The notes below the pieces were generated by a model. It saw nothing but the letters and a program-made list of their open reading frames with translations. It made no database searches and was not told the origin of the DNA. DNA of 9,826 nucleotides, from the NCBI GenBank assembly GCA_964236535.1, contig CAXSEF010000110.1:1-9826 (forward strand), given 5' to 3'. The position numbers were made by a program, and so were the translations under genes. This document shows, in pieces, positions 1 to 6,894 of this stretch (the stretch's first letter is position 1; each line of letters starts with the position of its first letter). Source of the stretch: CAXSEF01 sp964236535 (GTDB lineage: Bacteria; Pseudomonadota; Alphaproteobacteria; Acetobacterales; Acetobacteraceae).

Positions 1-20
1 CTGCCCGGCTGTCGGGTCAT
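1..20 (-). CDS. 5' end of a divergent gene, product unknown (partial)
   Basis: Reading the minus strand, an ATG at 20-18 opens a frame whose first visible codons give M-T-R-Q-P-G before the window ends. It is preceded by AAGGAG (complement of 29-34), 8 nt before the ATG, the best ribosome-binding site in the window. This strong site is the reason for the call; six codons say nothing about function. Its place, back to back with an efflux operon, is typical of a local regulator, but that is inference. The gene lies almost entirely outside the window. Confidence 0.55.
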
Positions 21-362
21 CGTGTGCTCTCCTTGGCGCTGGTGAATCGCATGGATTCTATATGCCGCGCTGCGGTATGCGCAGCGACCGGCGCGTCGGC
101 GGCCGGATGATCAGCGAGCGGGGCCGCTTGGACAACGATGGGGGTTCGGAGCGCAGGCGCGGTGGCGGTGTCGCCCGGCGTGCGGGTCCGGTGGCGGGCG
201 TGCCGGATTGCTGCTTTGCAGCAGAGTGGATCATCGGCTATCAGCCGGCGCGGGGTGGTGGTGGTGCCGGCGGGTGGGTGCGTCCCGGCGTGACGGCGCC
301 GCCGTCGATGCCCGTTGCGGGGTGCCGCCGATGACCGAAATCCAGAGTCCGCTGTCGTGGAC
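21..362. other. Divergent intergenic and leader region upstream of the efflux operon
   Basis: No convincing gene lies in these roughly 340 bases. They hold a short AT-richer patch at 41-64, the only plausible promoter core seen by eye, with an inverted repeat in it. Two adjacent small hairpins follow: TGCTGC/GCAGCA with loop TTT at 209-223, and CGGCT/AGCCG with loop ATC at 235-247. A third hairpin, GACGGC/GCCGTC with loop GCC, lies at 292-306. Two tiny ORFs, 308-334 and 331-366, chain into the adaptor gene by stop/start overlaps. A + strand frame open over 62-334 is Arg/Gly-rich and looks like a compositional artefact. If transcription starts near the AT-rich patch, the operon would have a leader of about 300 nt. 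Confidence 0.6.
44..58. promoter_or_regulatory. Inverted repeat, candidate operator/promoter of the divergent pair
   Basis: GAATC (44-48) and GATTC (54-58) are perfect inverted arms around a 5-base centre GCATG. The palindrome starts 24 bases upstream of the leftward ATG. It overlaps a TATAGA-like hexamer on the minus strand (complement of 57-62), a weak match to a -10 box; no matching -35 box is visible. The position would suit autorepression by the leftward gene. The arms are short, so the site is only a candidate. Confidence 0.3.
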
Positions 363-366
363 GTGA
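331..366 (+). other. Tiny ORF overlapping the adaptor start (possible leader peptide or true N-terminus)
   Basis: ATG at 331 opens an 11-residue frame, MTEIQSPLSWT, whose TGA (364-366) overlaps the GTG (363-365) used here as the adaptor start. GGGG at 319-322 lies 8 bases before the ATG. A shorter ORF, 308-334 (MPVAGCRR), in turn overlaps this ATG as ATGA. These could be coupling peptides. Alternatively, ATG 331 could be the original adaptor start, now separated by a frameshift. It may also be chance. Confidence 0.25.
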
Positions 367-1652
367 ACGAGCCGGCGGCGGGCGAGAGCGTGCGCGCGCC
401 GCTGCGGCCGGCCCGCCGGCTATCGCGCCCGTTGCAGGTCGGCGTGGTGCTGGCCGGAGCGGGGCTGGTGGCGGTCTGGCTGCTGGCGGGGCTGCTGCGT
501 CCGGCGGCCGAGGCGCCGACGCCGGCGCCGACCGGTGCGGCCGCGGCGGCGCCGGACAGCTTCAAGCCGACCGACGACCAGTGGGCAGGGTTCAAGACCG
601 CGCCGGTGACGACGCGCTCGTTCTCGACCTCCGAGTTCACCGACGGCCGGATCGCGATCGACGACGACCTGACGACGTCGGTGTATTCCCCCTACACCGG
701 GCGGGTGACGAAGCTGTTCGCCAAGGCCGGCGACGTCGTGAAGGCCGGCGACCCGCTGCTCGCGCTGCAGGCCAGCGAGTTCGTGCAGGCGGCGAACGAC
801 CTGGTCGCGGCGCTCGCCACGGGTCGGGCGACGCAGGCCGCCCTGGCGCTGGCCGCGGCCACGGAGAAGCGCCAGCACGAGCTGTATCTGGCGCAGGGTG
901 CCGCGCTGAAGGACTGGCAGCAGAGCCAGTCGGACCTCGCCAACGCGCAGGGCAACTTCAGCAGCGCGCAGGTGGCGCTGGGCGCGGTGCGCAACCGGCT
1001 GCGCATCCTGGGCAAGACCGACCGCGAGGTGACGGCGATGGAGACCTCGATCGACCCGATCCGCTTCAGTCCGGACGCCGTGGTCGCGGCGCCGATCGCC
1101 GGCACGATCCTCAGCCGCGCGGTCGGGCTCGGCGAGAACATCGTGACCCAGGCCGGCAACGGGGTGACGCCGATCTTCGCGATCGGCGACACCTCGCGGG
1201 TGTGGCTGGTCGCCAACGTGCACGAGGTGGACGCGCCGCTGATCCACCTCGGCGACGCGGTCGAGGTCTATGTGCTCGCCCTCCCGGGACGGGTGTTCAA
1301 GGCGCGTGTCACCTATGTCGCCTCCAGCATCGACCCGAACTCGCGCCGGCTGCAGATCCACGCCGAGATCGCCAACCCCGACGGGGTGCTGCGGCCGGAG
1401 ATGTTCGCGAACTTCCGCATCACCACCGGGCAGGCCGTGGAGGCCCCGGGCGTGCCGGAGCAGGCCATCGTGTTCGATCCCGACGGCCTGCATGTCTGGC
1501 TGGTCGGCCCCGACCACACCCTGTCGATCCGCAAGATCCGCGTCGGGCGCGAGGAGGCCGGCATCGTCGAGGTGCTCGACGGCCTCAAGACCGGCGACAG
1601 CGTGGTCACCTCCGGCAGCCTGTTCATCGACCGTGCGGCCGAGGCGGACTGA
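363..1652 (+). CDS. RND efflux periplasmic adaptor subunit (membrane fusion protein)
   Basis: Adaptor that joins an inner-membrane RND pump to its outer-membrane channel. From the GTG at 363 it is 429 residues. An Arg-rich stretch (11-22) precedes one membrane anchor at about 25-45, so the N-terminus stays in the cytoplasm and the rest is periplasmic. The two halves of the lipoyl/barrel-sandwich domain are at about 110-135 (PYTGRV ... AGDPLLAL) and 241-262 (VAAPIAGTI), separated by a helical hairpin (about 136-215). A beta-barrel follows (about 280-355), then a membrane-proximal domain to the end. Between anchor and first lipoyl half there is no Met, Cys or His, so the N-terminal metal site of CusB is absent. 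The start is uncertain: in-frame TTG 315 and GTG 357 are alternatives, none with a good ribosome-binding site. It is followed after 45 bases by the permease gene. Confidence 0.9.
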   Translation: MNEPAAGESVRAPLRPARRLSRPLQVGVVLAGAGLVAVWLLAGLLRPAAEAPTPAPTGAAAAAPDSFKPTDDQWAGFKTAPVTTRSFSTSEFTDGRIAIDDDLTTSVYSPYTGRVTKLFAKAGDVVKAGDPLLALQASEFVQAANDLVAALATGRATQAALALAAATEKRQHELYLAQGAALKDWQQSQSDLANAQGNFSSAQVALGAVRNRLRILGKTDREVTAMETSIDPIRFSPDAVVAAPIAGTILSRAVGLGENIVTQAGNGVTPIFAIGDTSRVWLVANVHEVDAPLIHLGDAVEVYVLALPGRVFKARVTYVASSIDPNSRRLQIHAEIANPDGVLRPEMFANFRITTGQAVEAPGVPEQAIVFDPDGLHVWLVGPDHTLSIRKIRVGREEAGIVEVLDGLKTGDSVVTSGSLFIDRAAEAD

Positions 1653-1656
1653 CCCG

Positions 1657-1701
1657 ATGGGCAAGACGCAGATCCTGTCCGGCCCGCGGCCGCGCCGATG
1701 A
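1657..1701 (+). other. Tiny ORF bridging adaptor and permease genes
   Basis: ATG 1657, 4 bases after the adaptor stop, opens a 14-residue frame (MGKTQILSGPRPRR). Its TGA (1699-1701) overlaps the permease ATG (1698-1700) as ATGA. The permease start has no ribosome-binding site of its own in the GC-only sequence before it, so ribosomes ending here could re-initiate on the permease. GAGG at 1641-1644 is the nearest purine run, 12 bases before this ATG. Whether the peptide is made is unknown. Confidence 0.25.
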
Positions 1702-4700
1702 ACGCGGTCGTCGGCTTCGCCCTGAGGCAGCGCTTCCTCGTGCTGATCCTGATGTTCGGCATGTTCGCGATCGGGGTGTTCAGCTTCCTCGAGCTCAACA
1801 TCGAGGCCTATCCCGACCCGGTGCCGCCGCTGGTCGACATCGTCACCCAGAGCACCGGCCAGTCCGCCGAGGAGATCGAGCGCTACATCACGATCCCGAT
1901 CGAGATCGGGATGTCGGGCATCCCGCACGTCACCGCGATCCGCACCATCTCGCTGTTCGGCCTGTCCGACACCAAGGTGCAGTTCACCTACGACTTCACC
2001 TACGAGGAGGCGGAGCAGCGCGTCATCAACCGGCTGTCGCAGCTGCCGCCGCTGCCCAACGGCGCCCAGCCCGGCCTCTCGCCGGAGAGCCCGGTCGGCG
2101 AGATCATGCGCTACCGCGTGGTCGGGCCCCCCGGCTACTCGGTCACCGACCTCAAGACCATCGAGGACTGGATGCTGGAGCGACGCTTCAAGCAGGTCCC
2201 CGGGGTCGCCGACGTCAACGGCTGGGGCGGCAAGACGAAGACCTTCGCCGTCTCCATCGACCAGAACAAGCTGGTCGATTTCGGCCTCACCATCCCCGAG
2301 GTGCTGGCCGCGCTCAACAACGCCAACTCCAACGTCGGCGGCCAGACCGTGGACTTCTCGGCGCAGTCCGCGGTGGTGCGCGGCATCGGCCTGATCCACT
2401 CGCTCGACGACATCCGCACCACGATGGTGACCTCGGCGAGCGGCGCCCACGTGCTGCTCTCCAACGTCGCGACGGTCGCGCCCGACATCCAGCCCCGGCT
2501 CGGCATCGCCGGGCAGGACGACAGCGACGACATCGTGCAGGGCATCGTGCTGATGCGCCGCGGCGAGCAGAGCATGCCGACGATCAAGCGGGTCGAGGCG
2601 GAAATCGACAAGATCAACAGCACCGGCGTGCTTCCCCCCGGCGTGCGGATCGAGCGGATCTACGACCGCGCCAACCTCATCAACCTGACCACCCACACCG
2701 TGCTCGAGAACATGGTCGTGGGCATCGTGCTGATCTTCGTCGTGCAGTGGGTGTTCCTCGGCACGCTGCGCAGCGCGATCATCGTTGCCGCCACCATCCC
2801 CTTCGCGCTCTCCTTCGCGATCGCGATCCTGGTGCTGCGCGGCGAGTCGGCGAACCTGCTCTCGGTCGGCGCGATCGACTTCGGCCTGATCGTCGACGCC
2901 ACCGTCATCATGGTCGAGAACATCTTCCGCCACCTGGCGCAGGGGCCGGGCGAACGCTTCCAGCGCTCCGGGATCGTCCACCGCTCGTCGTCGAACTCCG
3001 GGCTGGGCGGCAAGTTCGCGGTCATCGCCCACTCGGCGATCGAGGTGAACAAGGCGATCTTCTTTGCCGCCACCATCATCATCGCGAGCTTCATCCCGCT
3101 GTTCACCCTGAGCGGCATCGAGGGCCACATCTTCGGCCCGATGGCCAAGACCTACGCCTACGCCATCATCGGCGGCCTGATCGCGACCTTCACCATCTCG
3201 CCCGCGCTCAGCGCCCTGCTGTTCCCCAACCAGGTGGAGGAGCGCGAGACCATCATGATCCGGCTGATGCGCCGGGCCTACACTCCGGTGCTCTACTTCG
3301 CCCTCGCCAACCGGGTCATCACGTTCGGCGCGGTGGCGCTGCTGCTGCTCTGCGCCGGCGTCGCGGTGCACGGCCTCGGCCTCGAGTTCCTGCCCAAGCT
3401 CGAGGAGGGCAACCTGTGGATCCGCGCCACCATGCCGACCTCGATCTCGCTCGAAGCCGGCAGCCCCACCGTCGACGGCATCCGCCGGCTGATCAGGAGC
3501 TACCCCGAGGTCATTACCGTGGTCTCGCAGCACGGCCGGCCCGACGACGGCACCGACGCCACCGGGTTCTTCAACTCCGAGTTCTTCGTGCCGCTCAAGC
3601 CGTTCGACACCTGGCCCGCAGGCGTCGACAAGGACCGGCTCACCGCCGACATGACCGCCGCGCTGGAGAGCAAGTTCCCCGGGGTCGAGTTCAATTTCTC
3701 CCAGTATATCGAGGACAACGTCGAGGAGGCCGCCTCCGGCGTCAAAGGCCAGAACTCGGTCAAGCTGTACGGCAACAACCTCGACGTGCTCGAACGCACG
3801 GCAGACAGGATCAAGGGCGTCCTCGCGACCGTGCCGGGCATCACCGACCTCGCGGTGTTCAACTCGCTGGGCCAGCCCAGCGTGCGGATCGACATCGACC
3901 GCGCCAGGGCGGCGCGCTACGGACTCGCCCCGGGCGACGTGAACGCCACCGTCCAGGCGGCGATCGGCGGCCAGGCCGCCGGCAACCTGTACGAGGACGG
4001 CAGCGACCGGAACTTCCCGATCATGGTCCGCCTCGCGCCCGAGTTCCGCAGCGGGCTGGACTCGATCCGCCGCATCGCCATCGGCGCCACCAACGCCAGC
4101 GGAGCGGTCGTCCAGGTCCCGCTCTCCGAGGTCGCCAGCGTGAAGCTGACCTCGGGCGCCTCGTTCATCTACCGCGAGGGCCAGGAGCGCTACATCCCGA
4201 TCAAGTTCAGCGTCCGCGGACGCGACCTCGGCGGCGCCGTCATCGAGGCGCAGCAGAAGATCGCGACCGAGCTGCGCATTCCCGCCGGCTACCACACCGA
4301 GTGGGTCGGCGAGTTCGGCGACCTGCAGCAGGCCATCGCCCGCCTCGAGCTGCTGGTGCCGCTCACCCTGCTGCTCATCGTGCTGCTGCTGTTCATCAAC
4401 TTCGGCTCGCTGACCGACACCCTGCTGGTTGCCAGCGTGATGCCGATGGCCGTCGTCGGCGGCATCTTCGCCCTGTTCCTCACCGGCACCCCGTTCAGCG
4501 TTTCCGCCGCGATCGGCTTCATCGGCCTGTTCGGCATCTCGGTGATGGAGGGCATCCTCGTGCTCTCGTACTACAACCAGCTCATCGACAACGGCATGCC
4601 GCGCGACGAGGCCGTGCTGCACGCCGCCGAGACCCGCTTCCGGCCGGTGATGATGACCTGCATCGCCGCCTGCGTCGGCCTGCTGCCGGCGGCCTTCGCC

Positions 4701-4865
4701 ACCGGGATCGGCAGCCAGGTGCAGAAGCCGCTCGCCCTGGTCGTGGTCGGCGGCATCCTGCTCGCCCCGGTGCTGATCCTGGTGATCCTGCCGGTGCTCG
4801 TCGACCTGTTCTCCCGGCGGGTGTCGCGCGGCGTCGAGGGCGCCCAGCCGGAACCCGCGGAATGA
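1698..4865 (+). CDS. RND efflux permease, heavy-metal (HME, CzcA/CusA-like) type
   Basis: Inner-membrane proton-driven pump subunit of 1055 residues, the usual size for this family. The first membrane helix is at about 12-32. The second helix group starts near 335, and TM4 carries D394-F-G, D400 and E407-N408, the same 6- and 7-residue spacing as the proton-relay acids D402, D408 and E415 of CzcA. The two large periplasmic porter regions lie at about 35-330 and 560-880; the second helix bundle starts near 885 and ends near 1037. By hand alignment the three CusA metal-path methionines (M573, M623, M672) fall on R576, N626 and E677. The HME class is clear, copper/silver transport is unlikely, and the substrate cannot be named. 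The start matches the usual N-terminus (FALRQRFLVL). The gene overlaps the outer-membrane gene by ATGA. Its Ala codons are mostly GCC near the end, unlike the next gene. Confidence 0.96.
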   Translation: MNAVVGFALRQRFLVLILMFGMFAIGVFSFLELNIEAYPDPVPPLVDIVTQSTGQSAEEIERYITIPIEIGMSGIPHVTAIRTISLFGLSDTKVQFTYDFTYEEAEQRVINRLSQLPPLPNGAQPGLSPESPVGEIMRYRVVGPPGYSVTDLKTIEDWMLERRFKQVPGVADVNGWGGKTKTFAVSIDQNKLVDFGLTIPEVLAALNNANSNVGGQTVDFSAQSAVVRGIGLIHSLDDIRTTMVTSASGAHVLLSNVATVAPDIQPRLGIAGQDDSDDIVQGIVLMRRGEQSMPTIKRVEAEIDKINSTGVLPPGVRIERIYDRANLINLTTHTVLENMVVGIVLIFVVQWVFLGTLRSAIIVAATIPFALSFAIAILVLRGESANLLSVGAIDFGLIVDATVIMVENIFRHLAQGPGERFQRSGIVHRSSSNSGLGGKFAVIAHSAIEVNKAIFFAATIIIASFIPLFTLSGIEGHIFGPMAKTYAYAIIGGLIATFTISPALSALLFPNQVEERETIMIRLMRRAYTPVLYFALANRVITFGAVALLLLCAGVAVHGLGLEFLPKLEEGNLWIRATMPTSISLEAGSPTVDGIRRLIRSYPEVITVVSQHGRPDDGTDATGFFNSEFFVPLKPFDTWPAGVDKDRLTADMTAALESKFPGVEFNFSQYIEDNVEEAASGVKGQNSVKLYGNNLDVLERTADRIKGVLATVPGITDLAVFNSLGQPSVRIDIDRARAARYGLAPGDVNATVQAAIGGQAAGNLYEDGSDRNFPIMVRLAPEFRSGLDSIRRIAIGATNASGAVVQVPLSEVASVKLTSGASFIYREGQERYIPIKFSVRGRDLGGAVIEAQQKIATELRIPAGYHTEWVGEFGDLQQAIARLELLVPLTLLLIVLLLFINFGSLTDTLLVASVMPMAVVGGIFALFLTGTPFSVSAAIGFIGLFGISVMEGILVLSYYNQLIDNGMPRDEAVLHAAETRFRPVMMTCIAACVGLLPAAFATGIGSQVQKPLALVVVGGILLAPVLILVILPVLVDLFSRRVSRGVEGAQPEPAE

Positions 4866-6382
4866 GCACGCGCCGGGCGGCGGGGCTGGCGCTGGCGGGT
4901 GCGGCGGGGCTGCTCGCGGGCTGCGCGGTGGGGCCGGACTTCAGGCCGCCGGCGGCGCCCAGGGTCGCGGGCTACACGCCGGAACCGCTCCCGGTGCGGC
5001 TGGTCGCGGACGGCACCGCCGGCAACCCGACGCAGGTGCTCAGCCCCGGGCAGGACATCCCCGGCAAGTGGTGGGGGCTGTTCCACTCGGAGAAGCTCAA
5101 CACGCTGGTCAGCCGGGCGCTGGCGTCGAACCCGGACCTGGCGGCGGCGCAGGCGTCGCTCAGGCAGGCGCGGGAGAACGTCTATGCGCAGGAGGGCAGC
5201 TATTTCCCGGTGCTGAACGCGAACTATGCGCCGAGCCGCAACAAGACGCCGACCTCCAGCCTGTCGCCGGCCTCGGCGTCGGGCAACCCGTACTACAGCC
5301 TGCAGACCGCGCAGCTCAGCATCTCGTACAACCCGGACGTGTTCGGGCTGAACCGGCGCCAGGTCGAGTCGCTGGTGGCGATGGCGGACGACCAGCGCTA
5401 CCAGCTGGAGGCGACGTACCTCACGCTGACGGCGAACCTGGTGGGGGCGGCGATCACCGAGGCGTCGATCCGCGGGCAGATCGAGGCGACGGCCGAGATC
5501 GTGCGCATCGAGCGCGACCTGCTCGGGCTGCTGCGCAAGCAGCTGGCGCTGGGGCAGGTCGCGGGGGTGGACGAGCTGGCGCAGGAGGCGGCGACCGCGC
5601 AGGCGGAGGCGAGCCTGCCGCCGCTGCAGAAGCAGCTCGCCCAGCAGCGCGACCTGATCGCGGCGCTGAGCGGGCGGCTGCCGAGCCAGGCGGTGCCGGA
5701 GACCTTCGATCTGGGATCGCTGCACCTGCCGGAGCAGCTGCCGGTGAGCCTGCCGGCGGCGCTGGTCGAGCAGCGGCCCGACGTCAAGCAGGCGGAGGCG
5801 AACATGCACTCGGCGAGCGCGCTGATCGGGGTGGCGATCGCCAACCGGCTGCCGCTGCTCAACCTGACGGCGGAGGGCGGCAGCGAAGCGAACTATTTCA
5901 ACGCGCTGTTCACCCCGGGCAACGGGTTCTGGACCATCGCCGCGAGCGTGACGCAGCCGGTGTTCGACGGCGGCACGCTGCTGCACAAGCAGCGGCTGGC
6001 GCAGGCGGCGTTCGACCAGGCGGCGGCGCAGTACCGCAGCACGGTGATCAGCGCGTTCCAGAACGTGGCGGACTCGCTGCGCGCGCTGCAGTCCGACGCG
6101 GACGCGGTACGGCTGGCGACGGTGGCCGAGGTGGCGGCGGCGCGGACGCTCGCGATCACCCAGACGCAGCTGCGGCTGGGGCAGGTGGCCTACCTGGTGC
6201 TGCTGAACGCCGAGCAGGCGGAGCTGCTGGCGCGGCTCACGCTGGTGCAGGCGGAGGCGGTGCGGCTTGGGGATACCGCGGCGCTGTTCCAGTCGCTGGG
6301 CGGGGGGTGGTGGCATCGCAGGGACGTGCAGGTGCGCGACACGCATGGCAACGACGTCCTGGCCATCGTGGGGGTGCACTGA
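4862..6382 (+). CDS. Outer-membrane efflux factor, NodT/OprM-type lipoprotein
   Basis: Outer-membrane channel (TolC/OprM fold) that completes the tripartite pump; 506 residues. The N-terminus is a lipoprotein signal: Arg4-Arg5, a hydrophobic stretch, and lipobox LLAGC with Cys21 as the likely lipidated residue, followed by AVGPDF as is common in this family. Two outer-membrane efflux protein repeats follow, at about 75-265 and 295-475. The second opens with LVEQRPDVKQAE (301-312), a hallmark of the family, and holds the TQPVFDGG turn (364-371). Short tail after 480 with Trp-rich GGGWWHRR. Translation is probably coupled to the permease: its ATG shares ATGA with the permease stop and no separate ribosome-binding site is needed. 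Ala codons in the first 100 codons are 18 GCG to 1 GCC, a sharp change from the permease end. A twin-hairpin repeat begins within about 8 bases of the stop. Confidence 0.96.
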   Translation: MSTRRAAGLALAGAAGLLAGCAVGPDFRPPAAPRVAGYTPEPLPVRLVADGTAGNPTQVLSPGQDIPGKWWGLFHSEKLNTLVSRALASNPDLAAAQASLRQARENVYAQEGSYFPVLNANYAPSRNKTPTSSLSPASASGNPYYSLQTAQLSISYNPDVFGLNRRQVESLVAMADDQRYQLEATYLTLTANLVGAAITEASIRGQIEATAEIVRIERDLLGLLRKQLALGQVAGVDELAQEAATAQAEASLPPLQKQLAQQRDLIAALSGRLPSQAVPETFDLGSLHLPEQLPVSLPAALVEQRPDVKQAEANMHSASALIGVAIANRLPLLNLTAEGGSEANYFNALFTPGNGFWTIAASVTQPVFDGGTLLHKQRLAQAAFDQAAAQYRSTVISAFQNVADSLRALQSDADAVRLATVAEVAAARTLAITQTQLRLGQVAYLVLLNAEQAELLARLTLVQAEAVRLGDTAALFQSLGGGWWHRRDVQVRDTHGNDVLAIVGVH

Positions 6383-6383
6383 G

Positions 6384-6430
6384 GCAAGGCCAGGGCGCCG
6401 CCCTGGACCCGCCGGGGCCTGAGGCCCCGG
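6384..6430 (+). repeat. Twin-hairpin repeat copy R1, possible terminator of the efflux operon
   Basis: A head GCAAGGCC (6384-6391) leads into two perfect stems: CCAGGGC (6390-6396) with GCCCTGG (6400-6406), loop GCC, and CCGGGGCC (6412-6419) with GGCCCCGG (6423-6430), loop TGA. The link between them is ACCCG. The same layout recurs at 7356-7404, 8347-8393 and 9700-9739. Lying directly after the operon stop it may end transcription, although there is no U-run, so a REP-like role in mRNA stability is equally possible. Confidence 0.7.
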
Positions 6431-6603
6431 ACCCGCACATGCCCAAGGGGTCGAGGGGTGGGACCCTGGTGCGTCGGCCGGTCGGGTGCGGCGACGGGGC
6501 GGGCGGGGGCGGGCGTGCCGGGACCGGGCGGACGGGGTCCGGGTGATGCACAGGGTGGTCGATTCCGGGCCTGGCGGGCGCGGGCGGAGCCGGGGACGGG
6601 CTG
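6431..6603. other. GC-rich spacer with no recognised gene
   Basis: Very G-rich + strand sequence between the twin-hairpin repeat and the palindrome cluster. A rough pairing between CGCAC (6433-6437) with AAGGGGTC and GACCC...GTGCG around 6464-6474 may extend the R1 structure. A + strand frame open from 6486 to 6908 is Arg/Gly-rich with no start signal or family look, and is not called as a gene. Confidence 0.5.
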
Positions 6604-6706
6604 AAAAGTGTCCGATGCGGCCGGACAGTGCGGCGTTCCTGAGACGAAAGTGTCCGGCGGGACCGGACACTTTCGGGGTGGAAGTGTCCGGTCCCGCCGG
6701 ACACTT
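6604..6706. repeat. Cluster of GTGTCCGG palindromes, two in mirror orientation
   Basis: Unit B: arm CGAAAGTGTCCGG (6645-6657), spacer CGGGA, arm CCGGACACTTTCG (6663-6675), 13 perfect pairs. Unit C, 6 bases on: arm AAGTGTCCGG (6682-6691), spacer TCCCG, arm CCGGACACTT (6697-6706), 10 perfect pairs. The spacer of C is the reverse complement of that of B, so C is a full 25-base inverted copy of B. A degenerate unit A begins with AAAAGTGTCCG at 6604-6614 and ends near CCGGACA (6621-6627). No coding role is visible. Mobile-element ends, a protein-binding array or a REP-type element are all possible. Confidence 0.8.
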
Positions 6707-6715
6707 TTGCGGGGG

Positions 6716-6791
6716 GTGTCCGGCGCCGCGTGACGGCGGGTGTCACGCGGCGCGTGACGGGCGGGGGCGGTGTCCGGCTTGGCGTGACGGC
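6716..6791. repeat. Direct and inverted CGTGAC/GTCACG repeat modules
   Basis: Two 22-base direct repeats, 6716-6737 and 6770-6791, share GTGTCCGGC, then three variable bases (GCC or TTG), then GCGTGACGGC. The first also forms a perfect 10-base inverted repeat: GCCGCGTGAC (6725-6734) with GTCACGCGGC (6742-6751), 7-base centre. A further CGCGTGACGG lies at 6751-6760, and CGCGTCACG at 6871-6879. The modules continue the GTGTCCGG theme of the palindrome cluster just upstream, so the two are probably one composite structure. Confidence 0.7.
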
Positions 6792-6894
6792 CTGGGTCGG
6801 GGCGGCGCCTGGAGGCTGGACGGCGCGGACGGCGCGGGGGTGGGGCGAGGACCGCGTCTGGGATACGTATCGCGTCACGAGCTTCCTGGGTTGG

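Noticed and set aside
62..334. 90-codon + strand frame in the leader
   Set aside because: Arg/Gly-rich, no family resemblance and no ribosome-binding site; its last codons are treated only as the tiny ORF 308-334.
420..4622. Very long minus-strand open frame (1400 codons) under the adaptor and permease genes
   Set aside because: The product is a Asp/Glu/Arg/His/Gly-rich string with no domain look, exactly antisense to two clear family genes; it is a codon-bias shadow.
581..4861. Long + strand frame running out of frame through adaptor and permease and then in frame with the outer-membrane gene
   Set aside because: Only the part from ATG 4862 gives a recognisable protein; upstream is Arg/Pro-rich out-of-frame translation, not a fusion.
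6862..6871. Palindrome GATACGTATC at the border of the AT-rich island
   Set aside because: Single 10-base palindrome with no second copy seen; not enough to call an operator or attachment site.
6870..6886. 17-base segment matching the antiporter start region 8406-8422 at 16 positions
   Set aside because: The match does not extend on either side and, given the window size and GC bias, a single such match is within reach of chance.
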